From Acanthosepion lycidas (lineage: Eukaryota > Mollusca > Cephalopoda > Sepiida > Sepiidae), in assembly GCA_963932145.1 (NCBI GenBank), contig OZ010573.1, forward strand, positions 89,142,663 through 89,206,662: a DNA stretch of 64,000 nt. The letters are read 5' to 3'. Below the pieces are notes generated by a model, which searched no databases, was not told where the DNA came from, and saw only the letters and a list, made by a program, of their open reading frames with translations. Shown piece by piece: positions 31,883 to 42,179 of the stretch (positions are counted from its first letter, which is position 1; each line of letters starts with the position of its first letter). Made by a program: the position numbers and the translations under genes.

Positions 31883-32245
31883 ATAAGCATAACGCCGAAT
31901 TATGAACCAAATGAAATATTATGAATAAAAAAAAACTGTAAAAATAGAAATGATTATTTATTAATATAGAAAGAAATCCTGTCGCATTTGAAGATGGAAA
32001 ATAATCAAACACTCCTTTGGTCTTCATTGATAAATTTAATCAATATAATATTTTTCTCTATTATTGATAACATAACCCCATTTATTTAAACCCTTGGGCT
32101 TAATGAGGTGACGAGGAAGCCATTGATTTCCTGAAGGTGCTTTGTAATTAAAGTGTAACTTTTATCGAACTGTTTTCCTAACTCCCTTCAGTTGGTTTTG
32201 GATTTTTATCAACTACAACTTACAGAAGCTCAATATTTACAGAAC
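31883..32245. other. no supported gene
   Basis: AT-rich DNA. Nothing recognised. Confidence 0.3.
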
Positions 32246-32360
32246 TGGAAATACATTACACCACCCGCCCATCCAAGCTTACATGATCTAGTATTCGCAA
32301 GTGGTTCTGACCAAGCTCGTCGTTGCTTAACTACTGTTATCGGACATTCAGCGTGATATG
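32246..32360 (-). mobile_element. SINE fragment, related to 49180-49330
   Basis: The minus strand has GGATGGGCGGGTGGTGTAAT, the same A-box-side block as GGATGTGCGGGTGGTGTAAT at 49270. The adjoining ACATGATCTAGTATTCGCAA aligns with ACATCTGGTATTCTCATGCC there. Confidence 0.6.
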
Positions 32361-32548
32361 GCCGTAAACTCACAAAGTGAAAAATGACTTTCTTTTTAAA
32401 CTAATACTTACATTAAAATAAATTATTCAATTCATTATGTTTCCTTTTAATTACATTAAATCTGCCTTAACTTAAACAATGTATTAATTATTTAAATTCA
32501 TTACAAATAATTTTCATTCTGTGAAACTATGTAATATTAAATGTCTAT

Positions 32549-32930
32549 ATACGAGGTCTGATCAAAGAGTAAGCAGAGTGTAGCCGATTGGCACAGATAG
32601 ACTATGAACTCATATCTCAATGATTCCATCAGTGCTCGTGGCTTGTGCAACAGTTTATGGCTAAGGACAGCATTCCCCAGATTCGATAATTACCGTTATT
32701 CCCCAGATCTCGCCAATTTTAGATCTTCAAAAATCAAATCCCACTTAAAAGGAAGAAGATTTCAAGACGTCTATGAAATCCAAGAAAATACGATTAAGCA
32801 GCGGCTTGCTATCCTAAAAAAGAAGTTCCACGCATACTTCTATCAATGGAAACTACATTGGATAAAATGTGTGGTTTCAGGAAGGGACCAATTCGAAAAA
32901 CATTAAATGCTGAAATGTTATTAATTATAG
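32549..32930 (+). pseudogene. mariner-like transposase relic (lineage D), left part
   Basis: Begins with a terminal-repeat-like TATACGAGGTCTGATCAAAG at 32550. It continues as an internally deleted transposase, open from 32604 to 32905: FRSSKIKSHLKGRRFQDVYE, IQENTIKQRLAIL, FYQWKLHWIKCVV. This is the C-terminal end of a DD34D-type protein, with the final catalytic block decayed to NYRYSPDLANF (about 32688-32720). The right terminal repeat is probably TTTGAGCAGACCTCGTATA at 33947-33965, separated from this part by the LTR insertion. The N-terminal two thirds are missing. Confidence 0.8.
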
Positions 32931-33229
32931 TTTACTTCTTATAGTACTGTGACAGTATTTGGCTTGCTAAAAAAAAAGAAAGAAGAAAAAAAAAGAAAGG
33001 CGAGAATTAAAGTTAGGTGATAAGAAGCCATCACGAAAAGCACACTAAGCGGTGTTATTTTTCTGACAAAGAAAAGTGGTAAATTTTTTATTTCCATTGA
33101 CGAGAAAGGAAGATACTGGATTTAATCTGATTTATGTTACGGGGCGGGTGAAAATTCCAGGCTAGTCAAATGACCTACAGGGCAAAATTCTAAATAGATA
33201 AAAATTATTTAGGTCGCAGAAAATGTCCG

Positions 33230-33812
33230 TTGGATCAACTGCAGAATTACAAAAACAAAAGACTGAGACGTTGGCTATCTACGAAGACTAAGATTCACAC
33301 AATTCCGAACTCAACCTCTAGCCAAGAACAATTTATTTTTGAAGAACGACTTAGACTCACACCACCAAAACAAGTTTTACGAATATCGCCTGAAGATACA
33401 CCAAGAACCAGTTTCTTAAATAACAAACAACTTAAAATGTTAAGACTCGCCTAACAAACACAAAGTGTCACGAATCCATATAGCGGGTTGGGAAGTAGTC
33501 GCAGTCCTGTATTCAGCAACCGTATATAAAATATTGTTATCCTTTTTTAACACATTTGAACTTTTCGAGTTATTTTCTTTTCTTTTACATATACTTGTGC
33601 GATATCACCCTTGTTCGAACTCGGCTTGCATTACGGCCCGGCGACTGATTGATTTCGTCTGCCTAAGATCAATTCACAACGTGGGTAGGTTAGACTGGAA
33701 ATCAAAGCAGTTACTTCGGTAACCAGACGTTGGAAGCGAGCTGGGAACGACAAGGCTGATACCGAATCTAACCAGATTCCCATTCGAATCACCAAAAGGT
33801 TAGAATGTCACA
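33230..33812 (+). mobile_element. LTR of a retrotransposon (plus strand)
   Basis: Homologous to the minus-strand LTR at 25560-26561, sharing GCCAAGAACAATTTATTTTT (33322), CATATAGCGGGTTGGGAAG (about 33476), CTGATTGATTTCGTCTGCCT (about 33645) and GATTCCCATTCGAATCAC (33775). It ends in GTCACA at 33812. The open frame at 33230-33454 lies inside LTR homology and is not a gene. Its left boundary is uncertain. Confidence 0.7.
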
Positions 33813-33940
33813 TTTGGTGCCGCGACTAATACCAAGCCAGTTGGTCGTCACAGGACAGGATAGCACGACTGACGCGGCTAGGCAGACGTCACATTTGACG
33901 CAGCGACACCGGGGGTGGGGACGTCACAGTACCAGTTCCG
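33813..33940 (+). promoter_or_regulatory. primer-binding leader of the plus-strand LTR
   Basis: TTTGGTGCCGCGACTAATAC follows the LTR end directly. It has the same position and nearly the same sequence as the duplicated leader at 25458-25559. The following 110 bp is GC-rich, with GTCACATTTGACGCAGCGAC. The element stops where the mariner terminal repeat begins. Confidence 0.7.
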
Positions 33941-33941
33941 A

Positions 33942-33965
33942 TACCTTTTGAGCAGACCTCGTATA
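33942..33965 (+). repeat. candidate right terminal repeat of mariner lineage D
   Basis: TTTTGAGCAGACCTCGTATA is the inverse of TATACGAGGTCTGATCAAAG at 32550, with one or two mismatches. Confidence 0.75.
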
Positions 33966-34285
33966 TAACTATTTTGTATATTGTTTATTTGCGAAGATTT
34001 TAATCACTTTAAATTCTGAATTAATCATTTTATAATCTGAATTAATGAATTTTGTCGCAAAAATATGACGCTGGGGAAAAAGTAATTTCCTCCTTTGCTA
34101 GGACATCTAACTGAATGACATACAAGGGTCAATCACAAATTCAATGAACGTAATGGCTTCCTTGATTTTTCAATGTGCAAGCAAATTATTAACTCTTCCG
34201 AAATCAAATTCGTTCGGTTTGGAGAAGAAACAAATATCTACATTTGTTTCACTTTGTAACATCTCCATTGTTGGTGCATTGATTT

Positions 34286-34850
34286 GCATCTATGAAGCGG
34301 GCTTCTAGTGTAATTAAATGTTTTTTTATATATATTATTTGGAACCCAAAATACAATTCGTATGTTGAATTGGCAATAAAACGTGGCAATATTAAAGTTA
34401 AAAAACAAGGAATTAAATAAATATTATATATGACATGCATTTATAAAATAATGGATATCTAATTATAATACATAGATTTTTTTTTCACGAAAAATTCTAA
34501 TAACTATATTTTAAAGTAAACATACAATGTTTACAAAATACTGTTAATTCATTACGCTGATTTAGGAAATCATTATTTCTAGGAAACTTAAAAATATGCA
34601 GCTTTTTGTGTAGACACAGAGGACATGCGTCATTTAAGGGCTTACATATTCTCGTTTTTTTTTTTTTATTTAACTGTGGGTTTTTTGCTGATTATATAAT
34701 GTTACATCTAACATTTATTTAATTCCTTGTTTTTTAACTTTAATATTGCCATGTTTTATTGCCCATTCAACATAATATGCATTGTATTTTGGGTTCAAAA
34801 TAATATATATATATAAAATCATTTAATTACACTAGAGGTCGCTTTAAGAT
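34286..34850. mobile_element. foldback element F with Penelope-like debris in the loop
   Basis: The left arm 34290-34432 (TCTAGTGTAATTAAATG, ACCCAAAATACAATTCGTAT, AATATTAAAGTTAAAAAACA) is inverted at 34703-34840 (TTAACTTTAATATTGCCATG, GTATTTTGGGTTCAAAATAA, CATTTAATTACACTAGAGG). The loop holds 34530-34690, which aligns with the 30060-30190 end of the Penelope-like relic (GCAGCTTTTTGTGTAGACAC, GAGGACATGCGTCATTTAAG). Confidence 0.8.
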
Positions 34851-34914
34851 CGTTCTCAAGTATATACATTTTTTTAATCTTACAATTCTTTAAAATTAAA
34901 CTTTAGTTAAATTT

Positions 34915-35022
34915 CTCTCTCCCCCTCTCTCTCTCCTCCTCCCCCTCTCTCTCCCCCCTATCTCTCCCTCTCTCTCTTCCTCTCTCTCCCTCTCCCATCT
35001 CCCCCCCTCTCTCTCTCTGAAT
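34915..35022. repeat. (CT)n pyrimidine tract
   Basis: CT and CCCC-rich imperfect tract of about 108 bp. Confidence 0.95.
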
Positions 35023-35289
35023 ACATCAGTGTATCTTAAATGTATAGCAATAACCGGATGTTAGTTAATGGTGACACGTCTTAAAAATATCATTTCATTT
35101 AGACAGGATTGGATAACACAACTACGTATAACCTTCAACCTTTTCTGCTTCAGCCCTTATCCGTCTTTTGATTGGTTAAGCTAGACATACTACAAAACTG
35201 TGAAATCTTGTCCCCTCTTTTTTAAAGCATAAATAAGCTACCATATTGTTTTCTGTTTTCAAAAGTAAATTATTTTCATCATATCTAAC

Positions 35290-35482
35290 CTAACATCGCC
35301 TGATGTTAGGATACATGTTATTTTAGTTTCGAATCATAGAAATTTTTATGTAGCAATGTAAAATATTTTTAAATAAAAATATTATTACAATATTTTGCTC
35401 TGCGTTTTATCGAGCACTTTCTTTAAAAAAGTAAATGCTAAGGAACGGTGGAATCTTAATCTGTCCGTTCTTTCTCTTTATT

Positions 35483-35486
<4 letters not shown>
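35290..35486 (+). repeat. dispersed repeat end abutting (AT)n, copy 2
   Basis: Matches 14125-14315: CATCGCCTGATG, TTTTTATGTAGCAATGTAAA, ATTTTGCTCTGCGTTTTATC, GAGCACTTTC and GTTCTTTCTCTTTATTTG. Confidence 0.8.
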
Positions 35487-35555
<69 letters not shown>

Positions 35556-35556
35556 T

Positions 35557-35592
<36 letters not shown>
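35487..35592. repeat. (AT)n(GATA)n compound microsatellite
   Basis: AT run to about 35523, then GATA units with one TTGATA interruption. Confidence 0.95.
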
Positions 35593-35594
<2 letters not shown>

Positions 35595-35667
35595 GCAAAC
35601 TTAGGTAATCCGTATGGGTAGACCCGAGGAGGATGATATCCGGAGAGCTCAATGTAAAATTCAGAGC

Positions 35668-35932
35668 AGATATGTTTGAATAGAAACAGACCACGTTATG
35701 GTTCCATGTAATAAATTATTTCGCCATAACCCCTTTAACAGGGTTCTGGATCATCAGACTTTACTTCCAAAAGTTTAAATGAAAAATGAAAAATGAACAA
35801 TGAAAAAGGAAAATGTGAATTTCTTTACATTTTAATTTTTGGAAGTAAAGTCTGATGATCCAGAGCCCTGTTAAAGGGGTTTTGGTGAAATAATTTATTA
35901 CATGGAACCTTGACGTGGTCTGTTTTTATTCA

Positions 35933-35936
<4 letters not shown>
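35668..35936. mobile_element. foldback element C (long inverted repeat)
   Basis: The left arm 35668-35772 (TTTGAATAGAAACAGACCAC, TCCATGTAATAAATTATTTC, GATCATCAGACTTTACTTCC) pairs with 35836-35936 with about six mismatches. The loop of about 64 bp is A-rich. A diverged single arm is at 53602-53695. Confidence 0.92.

Positions 35937-35983
<47 letters not shown>
35937..35983. repeat. (AT)n microsatellite, right of foldback C
   Basis: AT run abutting the right arm. Confidence 0.95.
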
Positions 35984-35988
<5 letters not shown>

Positions 35989-36381
35989 CTGCCGGAGAGT
36001 GTATATTGGTCTTTAACAGGTACAGGCCAGTAGAAGAAAATAAATAAATATTCTCTTTAATCAATAGACATGGCGAATCTTTGAAATTTAGATTTCTCGA
36101 TTAATAAACCTAAAAAAAATATTTAAGTTTTTTTGGGTTTTTTTTTTCAGTTAGCATTGCAATCAAACAATTCCTTGGAGTTTCGAAGGGACGCGTCGTC
36201 TCTCCTTAAATTTGGAAAGCCATAAATTATAATAACGCTGTTTAGTAAGTCAAATGAAAAACAAACGAAAGAAAAATACGAATACCAGAAATTCTTTCAT
36301 CATTTTTCTGCATACCTTATTCTCTGAAAACGATCAATCTTTTAGATTAATACACCTTTCCTATGTGGCCTTTATCCCACC

Positions 36382-36384
<3 letters not shown>

Positions 36385-36421
<37 letters not shown>
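36385..36421. repeat. (AT)n microsatellite, left of foldback D
   Basis: AT run. Confidence 0.95.
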
Positions 36422-36424
<3 letters not shown>

Positions 36425-36537
36425 GATAATGATCAGAGTTGAATCACACCAGGCAACAGCAGTATTAAAAATGTTCAATACACGTGAGAAAAATATATAT
36501 GCAAAAATAAAAATAAAATGTAAAGCTTTTTAATTTA

Positions 36538-36722
36538 AAAATCAGGCGGTCAATTAAAATACGTGACCATGGTTTCGACCTGACAATCTCTTCGGACGAT
36601 ACTTTTAAAATAATCACATTAACGCCTTATTTATGAAATAAAAGGGTCACTTTCAAAGTATCGCTCGAAGAGACCGTCAGGTCGCAACCATGGTCGCGTA
36701 TTTTAATTGACGCCCTGATTTT
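36538..36722. mobile_element. foldback element D
   Basis: The left arm 36540-36612 (ATCAGGCGGTCAATTAAAAT, GACCATGGTTTCGACCTGAC) pairs with the right arm about 36652-36722 (GTCAGGTCGCAACCATGGTC, ATTTTAATTGACGCCCTGAT). The loop is about 40 bp. Confidence 0.9.
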
Positions 36723-36726
36723 GGGA

Positions 36727-36806
<80 letters not shown>
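36727..36806. repeat. (AT)n(AG)n compound microsatellite
   Basis: AT run followed by AG repeats, directly right of foldback D. Confidence 0.95.
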
Positions 36807-36808
<2 letters not shown>

Positions 36809-37007
36809 ATCGATATATAGGAAAATGATATATACATATTATATATCATAACAGTTTTAAGAAAATCTGTGACAAAGTGAAAAGTATTTTTCCCGTGACA
36901 AGTTTCGTCCTTTAAAACTTCATCGAACAAAAGTGATGTTTAATTTGATGTGGTTACACATGCACATGGAGAAGAAGGGACGCTGAAAGTATATAATTAT
37001 AAAATTC

Positions 37008-37011
<4 letters not shown>

Positions 37012-37062
<51 letters not shown>
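37012..37062. repeat. (GATA)n microsatellite
   Basis: About 12 perfect units. Confidence 0.95.
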
Positions 37063-37063
<1 letters not shown>

Positions 37064-37294
37064 TAATACAAATTACGTTGAAAGAAAATGTTGATCTTAT
37101 TTAATCGGAAGATCACTTAAGTCAAATCTTCCATCAACCACAGAATACGAAAATGCACACTTAGCTACAAAATGATTCATTATACTTTCCATTCGCTTCC
37201 TGTTTCAACAAAGAAAGATATCTGATCCTGACACGTATCGTACACAAACTAACTAATTTATGTAAATAGGAGTTGGGTTATGTCATTCCCAAGG

Positions 37295-37331
37295 GTAATT
37301 ACAATGTATTGAAATATATATTAGCCGTTGA
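37295..37331 (+). repeat. 37-bp direct repeat (other copy 39004-39040)
   Basis: GTAATTACAATGTATTGAAA through TTAGCCGTTGA is identical at both sites. Confidence 0.95.
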
Positions 37332-37398
37332 TTTTGGAGCGTTTCCATTACAATAAACACAATCTTACACTCACTTTCTCCCTTTCAAACACACACGC

Positions 37399-37399
<1 letters not shown>

Positions 37400-37458
<59 letters not shown>
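37400..37458. repeat. (AT)n(AG)n compound microsatellite
   Basis: AT run to about 37432, then AG repeats. Confidence 0.95.
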
Positions 37459-37566
37459 TGTATATGCGTGTGAATTCAGAGATAGATTGAGAGAGTATAA
37501 GAAAGTGACAGAGTAAAATAAAGAATAACAAACAAAACATTTTATTTCGATTATTTTTAATATGTA

Positions 37567-37733
37567 CAGTTTAACCCGGATATAAGAGAGACGTCTCTTA
37601 TATCCGAGTTTCTCTTATATCCGGGTTTGGTCTATTTTATATACATTAACACAGGCTCTAATTTGGGACCAGAGAAAATATATCTTATATCCGGGTTTCT
37701 TTTATATCCGGGTCTCTTATATCCGGGTTACAC
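37567..37733. mobile_element. pogo/Tigger-like MITE
   Basis: Left end CAGTTTAACCCGGATATAAG is preceded by TA. Right end CTCTTATATCCGGGTTACAC is its inverse. The unit TTATATCCGGGTT is repeated several times at each end in alternating orientation (37573-37628 and 37684-37730). CAG followed by AACCC at the tip and TA target use fit pogo/Tigger-type elements (recalled). Confidence 0.75.
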
Positions 37734-37734
37734 T

Positions 37735-38335
37735 TTTTCTCATTCACTGCTTGTATATCTCTCAATCTCCCTTTCCTTTCCTTTTCTTTGAATTTTTGCT
37801 TTGCTGCAAATTTCACATTCAGAAAACATGATTTATCTTCCTTTCAATATTAATTACATGTCTTCTCTGGTCGACTCGAGGAAACATTAAAAAAATGACC
37901 GTCTTTAAGTTCAAGCAATTAACATTTAAGAAATAAACACAGATCTAATTCTACATCATGCTTATCCTCAACGACTAAATTTTTAAATATATGTGAAGCG
38001 TGTAGCCATGGTTAAATGCAAAAATAACTAACAGAACAGTCCAACAAATAGAATCGGCAAAGTTTGCAATAAGCAATAACAAGGAAAAGAACAGGCCAAA
38101 AATAATATAAATCAAGCAAACAAAATACACAGTAATATAGAAAAGCAATAATAATATGGCAAAAGGATCACAAAGAATTAACTGCGACATACAAAAGCAA
38201 AATGAGACAAGCGAACGTAGCTTTCTAACTTCAAGACAAGACAAATCGGAACTGAGTGAGATGACAGTGCAAACCAGCAAAAAATCCCAGCATGCATTTG
38301 TCTGCTTCTGCCTATAAAAGGAGAGAGGAAAATGT
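37735..38335. other. no supported gene
   Basis: The minus strand carries a 131-codon open frame (37975-38370) with hydrophobic stretches, but its first residues overlap SINE-like sequence and I recognise no family. Not called. Confidence 0.3.
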
Positions 38336-38339
38336 TTGT

Positions 38340-38462
38340 CTATATTTCTGAGATGGGGTATTATGTACATTATTTACATTATTCGGACTATTGTCCTCAT
38401 CTTTGTCGCCATATTTATCACAACGTTTCGGCCATTGTACGCTCCAGCCTTCTTCTGTAACA
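38340..38462 (-). mobile_element. SINE tail fragment
   Basis: Reverse complement of the SINE tail seen at 3500-3610: CGTTTCGGCC, GCTCCAGCCTTCTTCTG and ATTATTCGGACTATTGTCCT. Confidence 0.75.
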
Positions 38463-38932
38463 ACTATCCTGGGTACATGGCAGCAGCCCCCACCCCCACC
38501 AAAAAAAAAAACTGGGATAGGCGGGTACAAGAGGAGGAGGACAACAACACTCAGAAAACAGTCTGCCTGCCTTATGTGAAGGGGTTATCAGAGAAAATAC
38601 AAAGGATCTGCGGTCCATATAACATCAGGACAACCTTCAAAAGCTTGACGACACTTCGCAGATATCTCTCCCGAGTAAGACCCCCCCCCCACATAGAGGA
38701 GAACATTACTAAAGACTATGTGTACGCTATCCCGTGCAGCCGCGGAAAGGAATATAAAGGAGACAGGCCGCCCCCTCAAGGTAAGGCTTCAAGAACACCA
38801 GAAAGCTGTAACACAAGGGGAAGTAGAAAAATCAGGTGTGGCTGACCACATATGGACAGAGAAGGGAGATCACCGCCCTCTATGGGATCATGTTGAGACA
38901 GGGAACACCATTGGAAAATTCGTAAACTTAAG
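38463..38932 (+). pseudogene. Penelope-like GIY-YIG relic, second lineage
   Basis: Plus-strand frame: CLPYVKGLSEKIQRICGPYN, IRTTFKSLTTLRRYLSRVRP, then the nuclease start KDYVYAIPCSRGKEYKG (38710-38760). A one-base shift near 38763 continues as ETGRPLKVRLQEHQKAVTQG and EKSGVADHIWTEKGDHRPLW (38770-38890). The VYAIPC...YKGET...R...EH pattern is the catalytic part of a GIY-YIG endonuclease, and the G-L-S-E-K-I-x-R-I block is typical of the linker before it. It differs clearly from the relics at 12.7 and 30.0 kb, so two Penelope-like lineages have visited this locus. The RT portion is missing, cut off by the SINE tail at 38340. Confidence 0.82.
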
Positions 38933-39220
38933 GGACCCAAAGAGTGTGAGTTCAATACACGGTTAAGGCAGTGGATAACTTTCAGACGGAAAATTAATAC
39001 AATGTAATTACAATGTATTGAAATATATATTAGCCGTTGAATATACTGATAGCTGACATCCATCAAATATGGCACGTGGAACTAGAACAGTCTACCCCAG
39101 TGAGCGAAATAAAGGCTTCAGTTCGACATTCCAACTACCTGAAGATGGCCAAAACATTGTAATAAATATGGCGACAAAGATGAGGACAATAGTCCGAATA
39201 ATGTAAATAATGTAGGAAAG
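38933..39220 (+). mobile_element. SINE copy with the empty MITE site
   Basis: Starts in the B-box side (GAGTGTGAGTTCAATACACG) and continues GGTTAAGGCAGTGGATAA. It is interrupted by the 37-bp repeat, then resumes TGGCACGTGGAACTAGAACA and ends AAATATGGCGACAAAGATGA. It lacks the MITE found in the homologous copy at 3828-4160. Confidence 0.85.
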
Positions 39221-39885
39221 TGTTTTGCAGTCATGCTTGCACAATTTACGGTGTAGTTTTCTGTGAACCATCTCCTGGTTGAGTTAAACACTATTTGTTT
39301 GCCTAGTTAATATGAGTAAGTGTTGTTCCCGGTCTTCCCTTTTATTTATTATCCATTGTCGATATTCCCAACCTCCCCAGTTTGTTTTTGTCTCCCGTTT
39401 CTATCTTGACTGGGTCAGTCTTTGATTTCCCCACTCTGTCATTTGTTTTTCCTCCGCACTCCATTAGTGAGTGTGCTTCTTGATTCTGTCGATAGGCAGC
39501 ATACAGCAGCAGCTCTTATTATTTTAGAGCGATGAACGGGTCCTATTAACATATGTTATGTTTAAGTTTGAATGTTTTGTTTTTATTTTCGTTCTTGGGT
39601 TCTTCACCCTTTCATTTCATGATTCATGAAATTTTTATGTATTATCACGGGGTTTTTGTAGGTTCCCTGTGTATATGTGGTATTGTGGTACATGTAGGAG
39701 TGACTGGCGATGGATGAGGTTTTGTGGTGAATGAGTAAACTGTAATGAATAAATAGATCGTTAGTCTGATGAATTGTGTCTAGGATATTTATTGATGACC
39801 AGCATTACTCTACTTCCCTTGAGTTACAATTTTTCATTTCATGTATAATGAATGTACATTCTTACACAATTTGAAGCCGACAATA
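39221..39885. other. no supported gene
   Basis: Ordinary AT-rich DNA with no recognised feature. Confidence 0.3.
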
Positions 39886-39887
39886 TA

Positions 39888-39988
39888 TTAGGTTGGTGCA
39901 AAAATAAAGACGTAATAATGTCGTTTTTTGACGCATTTTTAACGTCAAAAAACGACATTATTACGTCATTATTTTTGCACCAACCTAA
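39888..39988 (+). mobile_element. palindromic mariner-type MITE, copy 3
   Basis: 101 bp, TTAGGTTGGTGCAAAAATAA to CACCAACCTAA, flanked by TA on both sides. Same loop as copy 1. Confidence 0.93.
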
Positions 39989-39989
39989 T

Positions 39990-42175
39990 ATTTTCTCATT
40001 TTTTGTTAGCTTCATTTTTTTTTTTTTTTTTTCGCAACCCACAGTCCTAATTTTTGTTACAAGCCAGTATTTTTTACTTATTGAACTGTTAGAACTGGTT
40101 CAGGACTGCAAATATCCGAACATATTCTTACTATATATGAGTATCTTACTGACGACATTTTTAGCACTCTTGTCAATAATATATTATTCAATGAACAAAA
40201 ATAGGCAAGTCGTACAATAGAAACCTGAAAATTAAACTTTGCACTTTTTTTTTAACCATTTAACCTCAAGTAAGGCAATAAAGTCACTAGGATGCAAGGG
40301 ATTACTGCGTGTTAGACACGTACCTACACTTTTTCACTAAGATTTTCGATATCTAATGTTTAAGATGACATTTAAAAAAAATAAAAACGTATTTTGAAGA
40401 TGTCTTTTTAGCTTTAATTTAAGTTAAAATATTAAATTGACTATTTCTAGTCTGGTGTAATTCAAATAGAAATTATATAGATTGGAATGTCATATGTTCG
40501 ATTTCTAAAAATCTGTTTACTGGCAGTTATTTCTTACATTTTAACAAGTTTTAATATGGAATTTAATTATCGGTTTTAAAAATCTTCCAAAAATAAAATA
40601 TATATTTTTGACACATTATTTGAATAAAATTAGCAAATTTAAAGTTAAATTAATCTGAAATGAAACAAAATATTTCTTATAGCATAAAAATATAGTATAC
40701 AAACATCTCTTAATAACGGGTCCTGCTTTCCTCATGTCTTTATTGACGCTATCGATGAGCAACGAAGTGTTGACAGCTAGTATGGATGCCCACAACTGAT
40801 ATAAATTTACGAAATGTAAGTGAATGCATTTTGGTTTATAGATACATAATAATTTTTACAAATGAAGATATTTTCAGCAATTATCTAATACTTTATGGAC
40901 TTTTAGTTACGTTTGAAGATGCTTTATGAAAAAATAGCATTTGACATAATATAAAATTTTCTTAGATTAATTTTAAAATTGAATAACTTAAGATGAAATA
41001 GTATGATAGAGATTACTCAATAATTTATGAAATGTTATAGTATTTTATTTATTCTTAATTTACATTTGTAATATATATTTTCATTTTATTCTTTTAGATC
41101 AATGATAGTTATATTATTGTTAAATTTTTATTGTACTTTAAATTTTAATCTTTATTCCGTAATTGTTTAAAATTTTATTATTTTAACCCAATACTGTAGA
41201 CAATATTTAAAAAAGTAAAATTTACTTTAAAATTTTGAAGGAACGTAAACCATGAAACTGAATAATGAAAGTGAAAATTGCAGAGTGACAGACAACTCGT
41301 GACCTTTTAAGCATAATGTCATGTATGGATGACCATAGTTACAAAATGGGAAAGTTTATACACTAAAAAGTTATTTTTTTTAAATATTTGGTAAAACGAC
41401 TGTTATGAACATTTTAGTTTTTGATTGTAAATGTAGTTTTCATTTAATGACAATAACACCTAACCATTTTAAAGTAATGCAGAATTTTAAACGATTTTTA
41501 TAATATAAATTATTTAATTGAAATTTTACAAAAATGACAACAATTCTTGTAAAAATTAATTACTCATCGAAAAAATGTTCTTCAGACAATAATGTCCTTA
41601 ATAAATCTTATTTATTTATAAAAGCAAATAAAAGCTTTTCTAATTAAATAATGTCATAGTTTTTGCATCTTTATTTTACAATTGAGAGCAGATTTTCCGT
41701 GACTGGTTAACTATTTTACAAAAAAAAAAAAAAAAATGATGATTTACATTCTCTAAGGAGTCCTGCTTTTAAATAATAAAAAATCCCCGCCCTAAAAATT
41801 GAATTAATTAATTGGGTGGTAACATATGCAAAAAAATATTGTTTACAAAAATTCTCCAAATAAGAAAGTTCAAAAACAATTTCATACATTTGTGCATAAA
41901 TCATGAAAGTTTCATTAAAATCCAAGTATTATTTGATTTTTACAAGAATTTCCAAATCAATTTCCACCGGAAAAGAAGCACAAAACACTAATCGTACTTA
42001 TTACGTCGGCCGCTGACGTAAACAAAACATGATATTTAACAAAAGTTTAGGACGTACGAGAAAGAATTAAAAAATGTCAAAAAATAATCAAGAAATACTT
42101 TTGTGTTTCCTCTTAATAACAACATAAATATTTTAACGATAAAATTTTGTTTTTATATAGTTTGGGGTCTTTTTT
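39990..42175. other. long stretch without a recognisable feature
   Basis: Very AT-rich. It includes poly-T at 40018-40032 and poly-A at 41720-41736. It contains no (AT)n tract and no transposon protein, unlike the rest of the window. Confidence 0.4.
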
Positions 42176-42179
42176 CATC

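Noticed and set aside
33230..33454. 74-codon open frame that looked like a pol C-terminus before an LTR
   Set aside because: The same DNA is homologous to the interior of the minus-strand LTR at 25.9-26.0 kb, so it is LTR sequence.
37975..38370. 131-codon minus-strand frame with hydrophobic stretches, possible membrane protein
   Set aside because: AT-rich antisense DNA often yields hydrophobic frames. The start overlaps SINE sequence, and no family was recognised.
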